NCBI RefSeq assembly: GCF_021864465.1
Contig: NZ_JAKKUV010000010.1
Span: forward strand, 1 to 64,000
DNA: 64,000 bases
Direction: 5' to 3'
Origin: Hyphobacterium sp. SN044
GTDB lineage: Bacteria > Pseudomonadota > Alphaproteobacteria > Caulobacterales > Maricaulaceae
Numbering within the stretch: position 1 is the stretch's first letter; each line of letters opens with the position of its first letter. Positions 25,902-34,719 of this stretch are shown here, one piece after another. A program made the translations under genes and the position numbers. Under the pieces are notes generated by a model. That model saw only the letters and a list, made by a program, of their open reading frames with translations, made no database searches and was not told the DNA's origin.

Positions 25902-27509
25902 TCAGTGGCGCATCGCCGCGCGGGGATAGCCGGGCACGGGAGACAGGGCCACAGGTATATCCGCCGGGGCCGACACCTGGAGCCGGGCACGCTCAGTCTC
26001 GGCGGGTGACAGGGCGAGCCCGTCTTCGAAGGCGCGCAACACTTGCCGGTCGCGGCCATAGATGTCGTCGAGATAGCGCACGCGGCCATACTCGCCGGGG
26101 GCCGCAGTGTAGTAGAGTATGTGCACCTCGACCGGGTCGTCGATATTGACCCGTGTCGCGCGTGACCCTGCCGTCACCTCCTCGATCGCGGCACGGTCCC
26201 AGCCTTCCTGGCCCTCGAGAATCCATTCGGCGAGGTCGAACGGGTCCTGAACCCGCACACAGCCGGACGACACGGCGCGGCGGTTGGTGACGTCAAAATT
26301 GTCCCGCTCCGGCGTGTCGTGGATGTAGATATTGTGCCGGTTGGGGAACATGAATTTCACCTCTCCCAGCGCATTGTTCGCGCCCGGGCGCTGGCGCACG
26401 CGGAAGTCCGAAAGGGTCCGGTTCGTCCAGTCGATCGTGTGCGGATCGACGGCATAGCCCGACCGGTCGACCACCTGATATCCGGCCCAGCGCGCATAGT
26501 CCGGATTGCGCTGGATGGACCGCAGCGTGCCCCGCCCGAGGCTGGTCGGTGTTTCCCACCACGGATTGAAGACCAGATAGGTCATGGTCGCGGAAAAGGA
26601 CGGCGTGGCGGCGCTGGTGCGGCCCGCCATCGCCTCGTGGCTCGCCACGCGCTCGCCGTTTTCCCAGGCCTCGAGCCGGTAGTCGGCGACATTCACGCGG
26701 ATATGGCGGCGGCCGAGATCGGCGGGCAGCCAGCGCCAGCGTTCCATGTTGATCGCGAGCTGGGCGGCGCGCTCATCCGGCGTGCGGTCGAGCGTCTCTT
26801 GCGTCAGCGCGCTGACAATGCCGGTCGGCTCAAGACGCGCGTCGCGCTGGAATTGCCGGACCGCGCGCTCCAGTGCCGCGTCGAAGGGACGGCCCGCCGG
26901 GACCAGCGCCAGAGACGGGTCGATCTCGGCGAGGCGCTGGCGCAAAAGGTCGACCCGGTCGCCCTGGCTTTCGAGCGTCAGATCCTCGCCCTCGCCGATC
27001 GGTGCACTGGCGCGCGCCTCGACGCCGAGCAGGATGCGTTCGCGGCGCAGGGCGGCGTATTCGGGAAAGGCCGGGGCCAGCGCTTCAAGGCTTTGCCTTA
27101 TCTCGCCGGTCGCGAGCGCCGTGCGGAGCCGGTCGACCAGATCGACCGAAGGCTTGTCGAGCGTCCATTCGGGTTCAACCGAACGGGGGTCGACGAGGCC
27201 GTAATAGAGATCGCCGGCGAGGGCGAGCCAGGCATCGGTCGCGAGCCGGTCGCGCAGGCCGGGCGATAGAGAGGGATCGGCCAGGCGCGCATGACCATAG
27301 CGCTCTGGCGGCAGTCCGTGCATCCAGGCCTCGCCGACGGCGGTGACGAGTTCGTCGTAAGCCGAGGCATTCCAGGCCGGCGCGTCCTGCCGCTCCGCAT
27401 AGAATTCGGCCGTGCCGATGGGGGCGAGTTCACCGCGAATCTGGGCGTGCGCCGCGGAGGTCAGTCCGAGCGCCAGACACAAAACGCAAATGACCGGAAA
27501 TCGCCGCAT
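25902..27509 (-). CDS. L,D-transpeptidase (YcbB/LdtD-like)
   Basis: A 535-residue exported murein L,D-transpeptidase that makes 3-3 cross-links or attaches proteins to peptidoglycan. A signal peptide (MRRFPVICVLCLALGLTSAAHA) is followed by an LdtD-type scaffold region, a peptidoglycan-binding domain (about 190-245, with AVRQFQRDARLEPTG) and the YkuD catalytic domain from about 270. The active-site block is present: HNIYIHDTP, then SSGCVRV with Cys417. The C-terminal tail of about 75 residues follows the catalytic core. It is a single-gene unit with about 100 bp on either side. A CtrA-like TTAACCAT octamer lies just upstream, which would fit cell-cycle control of wall growth. Confidence 0.92.
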   Translation of the reverse strand: MRRFPVICVLCLALGLTSAAHAQIRGELAPIGTAEFYAERQDAPAWNASAYDELVTAVGEAWMHGLPPERYGHARLADPSLSPGLRDRLATDAWLALAGDLYYGLVDPRSVEPEWTLDKPSVDLVDRLRTALATGEIRQSLEALAPAFPEYAALRRERILLGVEARASAPIGEGEDLTLESQGDRVDLLRQRLAEIDPSLALVPAGRPFDAALERAVRQFQRDARLEPTGIVSALTQETLDRTPDERAAQLAINMERWRWLPADLGRRHIRVNVADYRLEAWENGERVASHEAMAGRTSAATPSFSATMTYLVFNPWWETPTSLGRGTLRSIQRNPDYARWAGYQVVDRSGYAVDPHTIDWTNRTLSDFRVRQRPGANNALGEVKFMFPNRHNIYIHDTPERDNFDVTNRRAVSSGCVRVQDPFDLAEWILEGQEGWDRAAIEEVTAGSRATRVNIDDPVEVHILYYTAAPGEYGRVRYLDDIYGRDRQVLRAFEDGLALSPAETERARLQVSAPADIPVALSPVPGYPRAAMRH

Positions 27510-27553
27510 GCCCCCCCTGGTTCACGATCGGACTTCCCTGCTCGGTCGGCACG

Positions 27554-27561
27554 TTAACCAT
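27554..27561. promoter_or_regulatory. CtrA-like TTAACCAT octamer upstream of L,D-transpeptidase
   Basis: The octamer TTAACCAT lies 45 bp upstream of the transpeptidase start, between divergent-free gene ends, in GC-rich DNA. It matches the short CtrA half-site form known in Caulobacter. Function is inferred from pattern and position only. Confidence 0.3.
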
Positions 27562-27608
27562 ATTTGCGGCGGAATCGAAGGCGGATTCGAAAGAAATCGG
27601 GGCACGTC

Positions 27609-30600
27609 CTAGTATTCCGTCCGCCAGCGCACGGCGATGGACGCGCCGGCGTCGCCGGTCAGGCGTGAGATCAGCGTCACATTGGGGCGAATCTCCCATT
27701 CGATCCGCGCCGCCGTCTCGGCAGAGCCTCCCCCGGATTCGATCTCGAGATAGACGTCGTCATCGATATAGCGTCCGCCGGTGACGATCGGACCGTCCTC
27801 GCCGGTGCGCACGGACAGACGGTCGATACCGATCGCTGCGCGCAGCCGGTCGAATGCGCCGAAGCCGCCGACACCGGTCGCCGCGCCCGACAGGGTCGAG
27901 GCAAGCTGGGCCGCTTCAAGCGGCGACAATTCGGTGGCCGAACGGCCAAACAGGATGCGCGACAGGATTTCATCCTCGGGCAGTTGCGGGCTGGACGTTA
28001 GGCGGATTTCCGGAGCGGTGACCCGGCCCGTCACGTGAATCCGGGCGGTCAGGCTGTCATCGGTGCGCACGGCGACGATGTCGAGCCGGGCGTCGGCCGG
28101 TTCGCCATCGAAGCGGATGCGGCCGCTCTCGAATTCGAAGGGCCGCCCGGCGAAGTCGACCGTGCCGCTCTCGAGCCGCGCATTGCCATTGAGCCGCGGC
28201 GCGTCTGCGCGCCCCGTGACCCGGATGTCGGCGCTCCATTCGGTGTCGAAGCCGGGACCGCGCACGAAAATCCGGCGGGACGCCCGGACCCGGTAGTCCA
28301 GCTCGACCGGAGACGGCTGGCGGCGGGCGACGATCCGGTGACCGGGCGGGGCGTTCACTTCGGTCACATCGATCTCGACGATGGAGGCACGGCCGCCCTC
28401 CGGGATGCGCGCCTCGACCCGGTCCAGCCGGGTTTCACCCGTGACCAGGATCGTGTCCTCCGGACGTATCGCGATCGTGACATTGCCGGTGGCCGTGGCC
28501 TGAAGGTCGCTGCGGGCGAGCGCGGTGAAATTGTGGAAGTCGAGCTGGAATTCGCCTTCGGGCCGCGCGCCGGCCAGCGACAGGCTGCCACTGCCGGTCA
28601 GCGTGCCGCGGCCGCCATCGCTGGCCGTCAGCGTATCGATCTCCAGCCCTTCACCGGAGAAGGTCGCGGTGATCTCGCCATTGCGGACATTCACGCCCTG
28701 CCGGATTTCCCGGTAGCCGATGTCGCTGCCGTTCAGCGTGCCGGAGAAATCCGGTGCGCCGATCGTACCGGTGAAGCGTGCATCGCCGACGACATTGCCC
28801 GACAGCTGGTGGTTCTCCGGCAGGTGGAAGGCCGCCAGCGGGCCGATCGCGCCGCTGAGATGCGCCTCGCCCTCGATCGCCGTGTCCATGCGGTCGGGGA
28901 TTTCCGCGAGCGTCGCCAGCGCGCCGAAATCCGCCTCGATGCGTGCCGCGGCAACGAGGTCATCGCCCTCGGCTTCGAGGATGGCGCGGGCCAGCCCGTC
29001 GACCAGCGTGCCGGACAGGCGGGCGGTCAGGCTGGAGTCTTCGTCCGCGCCGGGCGGACGCAGGCCTTCGCCGCGAAGGTCGGCCTCAATCTCCGGTCCG
29101 GCGAGCGTACGGCGATAGACGATGCCGCCCGAGATCGTCCCCTCGGCCGGCGTGCGCTCGCGGTAGAGCGAGATCAGGCCGATGGGCACGTCAGACAGGT
29201 CAAGTTCGGCGTTCGGCGTCTCGCCGCCCTGCCACTGCAGCGCGAAGACGCCCTCATTCAGCCGCCAGGCCCCGGAGAAGCGCGGCGGCCCGTCCGAGGG
29301 CATCGCGTAGACCAGGCGGTTGACGGTCGCGAGTTCGACATCGCCCCATTCGCCCGACGGGGAGAAAGATATCGCCATCCCCTCATCGCCGCGGACGAAG
29401 CGGCCTTCGCCGTTCACCGTCCAGGCCGAGGCGTAGAAGCCTGTCGACTGCAGCGTGATGTCCATCGCGTCGAGCGTGCCCTGGGCGTTGAGGCGCACCC
29501 GGTCGACCCGGCCATCGGCCCATTGGAAACTCCGCGCATCGATACCGATCGAAATCCGTGAACTGCCGGTCTCGCCGAAATCGGCGACCGCAACGACGCT
29601 GCCGGGGCCATTCTCGTAGCGGCCCTCGATCCGGCCGGAAGGACCGGCGGGGCCATACCGTCCCTGACCACTCAACACCACCGGACCCGCCTCGCCCGAC
29701 AGGCTGCGCAGCGCCCAGCCCTCGCCGGAGCGCGCGACCGCGCCGGTCAGGTCGAGCTCGCCCTGGTCGGTTGAGGCGGTAAAGCGGATATCGGCGCTGA
29801 GATCGTCCGGACCGCCCCGCCCGTCGATCACCAGCCTCGGCGCCGTCATGTCGACAGGTCCCGCGGTGACGCGGCCTCCGCCGGCTTCGACCCGCCAGAC
29901 GGTCTGGCCCTCCTGCGGCGCGGCGGTGACGGTGGCGGTGGTTCCGGCGGCCAGCGAGACCGGGCCGAAGCCGAGATCGCGGCGCGCAGTCGCCTCCGCG
30001 TCGGCGCGCCAGGCATTGCCGGAGGTGAAGTCGATGCGTCCTTCCGCGGTCAGCCCGTCGGACCGAACGCGCAGACCCTCGATGCCGTAGCGGCCCGACG
30101 CGGTGCGGGTCAGCGTGCCGCGCAGATCCGCCCGGTCGCCAAGCTGCGCGATCACGTCCGGTCCGGCGAGATCGCGCGCCTGGCCGTCCAGCGTGACGGC
30201 CAGAGCGCCGTCAAAGCCGCCATCGAGCTCGACACGGGCACTGGCGTTACCGGACAGCCCCTCCAGCAGGCCGCCGAGCCGGGTCAGGCTGACCTCACCG
30301 GACAGGCCATAGGTCCGGCCGGCGAGGCGGACATCGCCGGCGGCCTCGGCCCGGTTGCCATTGCCCTCGGCGACGAGGTCTTCAAGGAACCAGTTGCGGC
30401 CGTCCGGATCACGCCGGACGACGCCTTCGAGATGCGGAGTTGGCCCCAGCGTCGCGGCGAGACGGCGTTCGGGATAGCCCGCCCCCGTCAGATCGGCGGC
30501 AAACTCGATCCGCAGCTCTGACACCGGTCCTTCGACCGCGGCAAATCCGGTCAGCGTTTCAGCGGAAAAGCCGCGATAGGCGACGCCTTCGGCCGAGATG

Positions 30601-31697
30601 TCGCCGTGGATCGTGCGGTCACCGGACAGGTCCCCGACGCCGTCGAATGTCACGCGCACCGCCTCGAGCGGCTCGCCGCTCCAGCGCGCGATCTGCGCGC
30701 CATCGGTTTCGAGAAGGATGGCCCAAGCCTCGCCGGACGGTGTGATCTCGGCATGGGTCGGACCGGCATCGGCATTGAGCGAGACCAGCTGCGGACGGCG
30801 GCCCGACAGGTCGATCACCGCCTCGCCTTGCGTTTCGCCGCCGAGGATGCGTCGCACCCAGCGGCCGGGCCAGTCCTGCGCCGCGAAGCGGGCGCGGACG
30901 GTCAGCTCGGCGTCCACCCATTGCAGGCGGGCTTCGCCGATCTCCGCGCCGTCGAGCCTTATGTCGGCATCACCCGACCCGTCCTGCGGCGTGCCCGACA
31001 GATTGGCGTCCATCGCGATGGCATGGCCCGGGATGCGCATGAGACTGGCGATCGGGCCGTCGGGCGCGCCTTCGACATCGAACGTAGCGGACATGCGGCC
31101 ATCATTGGCCCTGGTAAAGGTGGCGGTTGCGACATCGCCCGGCGCGTCGATCCGTTCGAACCTTGCCTCGAAATCCACGGCTCCGCGTGCCCCGATGTCG
31201 AGGCTGGAGTTCGCTGTTAAGGCGATCTCCGGCCCGGCAATCCCTTCGCCGAGTTCAAAACGATCGAGGTTGAGGCGGTCGATCCGGGCTTCGGGCAGGG
31301 AGGGGCTTCCGTCTCCGCCGCCACCGCCCCCTTGCGGCAGGCGGCCGAGCCGGCCGAAACCGGCATCCAGATCACGGATCACGATCCCGCCGCCGGTCAG
31401 GTAGCGCAGCGGCCGCCAGTCGAGGGTGAGATCGCGCAGTTCCAGCCAAACGCCCTCCTCGTCCGTGATCGTCAGCTCATCGAGCCGGACGCGGGAGAGC
31501 AGATCGCCTTCCAGCCCCTCGATCTCGATCCGGCCGATACCGGGGATTTCCCGTCCGTCGAGCTGGCTTGCGACCAGCCCGGTTCCTGCCGGGGTCGCAA
31601 TCAGCAGGCGGAGACCGGCAAGCAGAACGATCAGCCCGCCGAGGATGACGGCGGCCCAGATCAATCCCGCGCGCAGCTTTTTGGACGTTGCGGCCAT
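27609..31697 (-). CDS. tamB: TamB, translocation and assembly module subunit
   Basis: A 1362-residue AsmA/TamB-type protein. One N-terminal transmembrane helix (about 11-31) anchors it in the inner membrane, followed by a very long beta-rich repeat body (beta-taco fold) across the periplasm. The C-terminal TamB (DUF490) domain covers about the last 350 residues, with LESGTVDFAGRPFEFESGRI and SSPQLPEDEILSRILFGRS. It ends in a short beta motif (IAVRWRTEY) expected to engage an Omp85 barrel. Together with TamA it assembles autotransporters and moves phospholipid to the outer membrane. It starts 2 bp after the tamA stop, so the two are co-translated. Codon use is like its neighbours. Confidence 0.95.
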   Translation of the reverse strand: MAATSKKLRAGLIWAAVILGGLIVLLAGLRLLIATPAGTGLVASQLDGREIPGIGRIEIEGLEGDLLSRVRLDELTITDEEGVWLELRDLTLDWRPLRYLTGGGIVIRDLDAGFGRLGRLPQGGGGGGDGSPSLPEARIDRLNLDRFELGEGIAGPEIALTANSSLDIGARGAVDFEARFERIDAPGDVATATFTRANDGRMSATFDVEGAPDGPIASLMRIPGHAIAMDANLSGTPQDGSGDADIRLDGAEIGEARLQWVDAELTVRARFAAQDWPGRWVRRILGGETQGEAVIDLSGRRPQLVSLNADAGPTHAEITPSGEAWAILLETDGAQIARWSGEPLEAVRVTFDGVGDLSGDRTIHGDISAEGVAYRGFSAETLTGFAAVEGPVSELRIEFAADLTGAGYPERRLAATLGPTPHLEGVVRRDPDGRNWFLEDLVAEGNGNRAEAAGDVRLAGRTYGLSGEVSLTRLGGLLEGLSGNASARVELDGGFDGALAVTLDGQARDLAGPDVIAQLGDRADLRGTLTRTASGRYGIEGLRVRSDGLTAEGRIDFTSGNAWRADAEATARRDLGFGPVSLAAGTTATVTAAPQEGQTVWRVEAGGGRVTAGPVDMTAPRLVIDGRGGPDDLSADIRFTASTDQGELDLTGAVARSGEGWALRSLSGEAGPVVLSGQGRYGPAGPSGRIEGRYENGPGSVVAVADFGETGSSRISIGIDARSFQWADGRVDRVRLNAQGTLDAMDITLQSTGFYASAWTVNGEGRFVRGDEGMAISFSPSGEWGDVELATVNRLVYAMPSDGPPRFSGAWRLNEGVFALQWQGGETPNAELDLSDVPIGLISLYRERTPAEGTISGGIVYRRTLAGPEIEADLRGEGLRPPGADEDSSLTARLSGTLVDGLARAILEAEGDDLVAAARIEADFGALATLAEIPDRMDTAIEGEAHLSGAIGPLAAFHLPENHQLSGNVVGDARFTGTIGAPDFSGTLNGSDIGYREIRQGVNVRNGEITATFSGEGLEIDTLTASDGGRGTLTGSGSLSLAGARPEGEFQLDFHNFTALARSDLQATATGNVTIAIRPEDTILVTGETRLDRVEARIPEGGRASIVEIDVTEVNAPPGHRIVARRQPSPVELDYRVRASRRIFVRGPGFDTEWSADIRVTGRADAPRLNGNARLESGTVDFAGRPFEFESGRIRFDGEPADARLDIVAVRTDDSLTARIHVTGRVTAPEIRLTSSPQLPEDEILSRILFGRSATELSPLEAAQLASTLSGAATGVGGFGAFDRLRAAIGIDRLSVRTGEDGPIVTGGRYIDDDVYLEIESGGGSAETAARIEWEIRPNVTLISRLTGDAGASIAVRWRTEY

Positions 31698-31699
31698 GC

Positions 31700-33451
31700 T
31701 CAGAAGGCCTGGCCGATCGAGATATAGACGCTGACCGGGTCTTCGCCGCCGCGCCGGTCGAGCGGCGTGGCCAGGTCGAGGCGGATCGGTCCGAAGCCGG
31801 TGTAGTAGCGAACGCCGATACCGACTGCGGCGCGCATTGCCCTGAAGTCGGGCATGGTGTCCGGCCCGGCGGCGGCGCTGTCGACGAAGGCGGCGAAGCC
31901 GAGCGTGTCGGATTGGCGCCAGCGCACCTCGACGCTGGTTTCCACCAGCGAGGTGCCGCCGAAGGGCTGCCCGGTGGGCCCGAGCGGGCTTAGCGACTGG
32001 TATTCGAAGCCACGCGCCGACCCGCCGCCGCCGGCATAGAAGCGCCGGTCGGCGGGGATTTCCGCGGCATCGACATTGAGAATCGTGCCGAGGCGGACGC
32101 GGCCCGCCAGCACGACATCATCGGACACGGGGTAGTAGCCCGTCGCGGCGACACGCGTGGTGTAGAAGGTCGTGAAGCCGTCATCGAAGACGGCGGCGGG
32201 CATGACGACGCCTTCGAGCGTGAAGCCGCGCTGCGGGTCGAGCGGGTTATTGCGGCGGTCCCAGATCGCACCCAGCGAGACGGTCGCGAGCTGGAGGTCG
32301 CCGGCCCGTGTCCGGGCGACGCCGCTGGCTTCCACGACGCGCGCGGTCTCGATTTGTGCGCCGAGCGTTGCCGCGAGTTCGTCTGAGATGGCGCGGCGAA
32401 GACCAGCCCCGAGCGTGAAGGCTTCGCGGTCGTAGGCGTCGGTACGCTCGACTTCGGCCTCGGCGGTGAGGGTCAGCGTCTGGTCGTAGCGCTGCCAGTT
32501 GGGGAATTCGAGGCGCGCTCCGGCGAGGCTGTCGAGCGTTGCGAGCCTGGCTATAAGGGTCAGGGATTCCGCGCCGCCGAACATGTTGCGGCGGGTCCAT
32601 TCCCCTTCGACGCCCGCCCCTTCGGTCGTGGAATAGCCAGCCCCCAATTCGAGCTGGTGGCGCGGAGCGGCCTCCATCTCGACGATGACGGTCCGCGCTT
32701 CCTCGCCGTCGACCGTCTCGCCAAGCCGGACCTCGGCGCGCTGCACACCCGGCAGGCCCGACAGACGGTCGGCGAATTCGATCAGCGCGTCCGGCGCTGC
32801 GGGGTCGCCCGGCTCGAAGGGAGCGAGACGGCGGACGTAGCCCGGGCGCAGCACGGTCTCGCCCGGTGTCGCGATCTCTCCGAAGCGCGCAAAGGGACCC
32901 GGTTCGATGACGAATTGCCCGCGCGCCGAGGTCGTGGCGTGATCGACGACGATCTCCCGCTCACCCGCCTCGGCATCGGGATAGCCTTCGGCCCGCAAGG
33001 TAACCACCGCCTCGTGTTCGGCGGCGAGGATGGATTGCGCGTCGACCGGATCGCCTTCGCTGAGCGTGAACGCCGCGCGGGTGCGGTCCGACGCTTCGCG
33101 TGTGACGGGCCGGGACAGGTCGAGATTGACGCTGGAGAAGGTGAAGCGCGGGCCGGGTTCGACGCGGACGGCGGGTCGCAACCGTCCGTCGCCATCGAGC
33201 ACGACGGCGGTTGCCCTGCCCCCGTAATAGCCGAAGGAGCGGAGTGCGCGGCGGACGCGGGCGGCGCCTTCCTCCGCGCGCTGACGAGCCTCGCGCGGGC
33301 CGGCCGGGGCATGGGGTGTCTCGCCGACCACGTCGAGCAATTGCTCGCGCAGATCGGCATCGTCGACGCCGCGAATCCGGGCCACCGGCTCCGCCCAGAC
33401 AGGCGCAGCCAGTCCGGCGGCAATCAGGATGGCGAGACCGGAAGACTTCAT
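31700..33451 (-). CDS. tamA: TamA, Omp85-family outer-membrane protein
   Basis: A 583-residue Omp85 protein. A signal peptide (MKSSGLAILIAAGLAAPVWA) is followed by POTRA domains to about residue 270 and a 16-strand BamA-type barrel. The loop-6 motif appears as SARGFEYQSLSPLGP, with the invariant Arg-Gly-Phe, and the C-terminus ends in an aromatic strand (VSVYISIGQAF). It partners TamB in outer-membrane assembly. I prefer the ATG at 33451 over the TTG three codons upstream. The gene is first in the tamA-tamB pair; about 120 bp separate it from the terminator of the desaturase gene. Confidence 0.94.
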   Translation of the reverse strand: MKSSGLAILIAAGLAAPVWAEPVARIRGVDDADLREQLLDVVGETPHAPAGPREARQRAEEGAARVRRALRSFGYYGGRATAVVLDGDGRLRPAVRVEPGPRFTFSSVNLDLSRPVTREASDRTRAAFTLSEGDPVDAQSILAAEHEAVVTLRAEGYPDAEAGEREIVVDHATTSARGQFVIEPGPFARFGEIATPGETVLRPGYVRRLAPFEPGDPAAPDALIEFADRLSGLPGVQRAEVRLGETVDGEEARTVIVEMEAAPRHQLELGAGYSTTEGAGVEGEWTRRNMFGGAESLTLIARLATLDSLAGARLEFPNWQRYDQTLTLTAEAEVERTDAYDREAFTLGAGLRRAISDELAATLGAQIETARVVEASGVARTRAGDLQLATVSLGAIWDRRNNPLDPQRGFTLEGVVMPAAVFDDGFTTFYTTRVAATGYYPVSDDVVLAGRVRLGTILNVDAAEIPADRRFYAGGGGSARGFEYQSLSPLGPTGQPFGGTSLVETSVEVRWRQSDTLGFAAFVDSAAAGPDTMPDFRAMRAAVGIGVRYYTGFGPIRLDLATPLDRRGGEDPVSVYISIGQAF

Positions 33452-33576
33452 CAGACGCAAACTATACGCATCCCGCGCAAAAGGGTTTCGAATTCAGGCC
33501 CTGCGGATTTCAGACCGGACGGGCGAAAATGCGGCAACACCCATGACGATGCGGTCAGAATGCCCTGCCGCGCACG

Positions 33577-33610
33577 AAAAAGGCCGCCCGGCGAGAACCG
33601 GACGGCCTTT
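33577..33610 (-). terminator. Rho-independent terminator after desaturase gene
   Basis: Read on the minus strand, AAAGGCCGTCCGG pairs with CCGGGCGGCCTTT (one G-T pair) over a TTCTCG loop and is followed by a T-run. It lies about 20 bp after the desaturase stop. Confidence 0.9.
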
Positions 33611-33630
33611 CAGCACTGTAAGCCGTGCCC

Positions 33631-34566
33631 CTAGCGGGCTTCGGCCGGAATCGGCGCCGGTTCGAACTGAGGCGCGATGACGAGGTCGCGCGCCAGGCGC
33701 AGCTTCGACAGGATCAGAAGCACCGTGCCGTTATAGTCGACGATCCGGTTCCAGATGCCCTTGCGCGGCAGGTTCAGGGCCGAACGCGGGAAGTCGTGGT
33801 GATGGCCGTGCAACGCCTCGCCGCCGGTCAGGAGGGCCAGCGTGTAGGCGAACCATTTCGGCGTCTTCATGTGGCCGAACACGTTCACGCCCAGCGTCGT
33901 GGCGTGGAATTGCATCGCCCGGCCGATCACGGCGGAGGCGTGCAGGATGGCGGCGAGAACCAGCGGCCAGCCGAGCAGGGCGAACAGGGCGTAGACCATC
34001 AGCGGCGCGACGAGGTGCACCACGGCCGAGAGCCAGAGGTGGTTCCTGTCGGCCCATTCGACGACCTTGAAACGGGACAGCCAGCGCGCCATCGGACGGT
34101 CCATGTCCTGCTTGTCGCGCCACAATATCCAGCCAATCCAGGCCCAGAACTTTCCTTCGGAAGGATTGTGCGGGTCGCCCGGCTCGTCGGCATGGCGGTG
34201 ATGCTGGGAGTGATAGTTCACCCAGTCCTTCAGCTTGCCCTGCATCGCGATGATGCAGTTGATCGCGACAATGACCTGAACGGGCGTCGAGAGATGACCG
34301 GCGCGGTGTTGCCAGATCCGGTGCAGCGGGCCGATGCCCATATTGCACACGAAGACCGCGGCGGCGGTCGTCAGGATGGCGAGCGGGGCATACCACCAGT
34401 GCAGGTGGATGCTCTCCAGCGCGAAGCCCAGCGCCAGGGCGACCACCAGGGTCAGCACACCGAGCGCGGGATAGATCACGGCGGAGAAGGCACTCGTCCA
34501 GTCGAGCGTGCGCCAGGAGCGCAATATCTCTTCGGAACGGGCACGAAGGGCGGTTTCGATCGTCAT
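33631..34566 (-). CDS. Membrane fatty-acid (acyl-CoA) desaturase
   Basis: A 311-residue integral-membrane di-iron desaturase of the stearoyl-CoA/delta-9 type, which would introduce a double bond in acyl chains for membrane-lipid adjustment. Four hydrophobic stretches flank three histidine boxes: HRIWQH (His82 to His87), HSQHH (119-123) and HGHHH (253-257). The third box has an extra histidine compared with the common HNFHH or HNYHH form. An additional His-rich HHRHAD continues box 2. It is monocistronic, with its own terminator, and about 150 bp upstream contains GTAA direct repeats overlapping the ribosome-binding site. The acyl donor (CoA, ACP or phospholipid) cannot be told. Confidence 0.88.
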   Translation of the reverse strand: MTIETALRARSEEILRSWRTLDWTSAFSAVIYPALGVLTLVVALALGFALESIHLHWWYAPLAILTTAAAVFVCNMGIGPLHRIWQHRAGHLSTPVQVIVAINCIIAMQGKLKDWVNYHSQHHRHADEPGDPHNPSEGKFWAWIGWILWRDKQDMDRPMARWLSRFKVVEWADRNHLWLSAVVHLVAPLMVYALFALLGWPLVLAAILHASAVIGRAMQFHATTLGVNVFGHMKTPKWFAYTLALLTGGEALHGHHHDFPRSALNLPRKGIWNRIVDYNGTVLLILSKLRLARDLVIAPQFEPAPIPAEAR

Positions 34567-34719
34567 ATAGGCGTTACCTTACGTTACGCGCGGAGCGCGG
34601 CAGAAGCATCCGATGATTGCCGGATGCAGTGGAAACTGAATCGGTCGAATCGGCACCGCGCAAGCCTGAACTGAAAGATTTGATCAGTTGGTAAACGGAC
34701 ATCCGATCCCAAGTGCCTG

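Noticed and set aside
28035-29561. 508-residue plus-strand frame opposite tamB
   Set aside because: Antisense shadow of a well-supported tamB gene.
34569-34584. GTAA direct repeats before the desaturase as an operator
   Set aside because: They overlap the ribosome-binding site and form no dyad; evidence is too thin to annotate.
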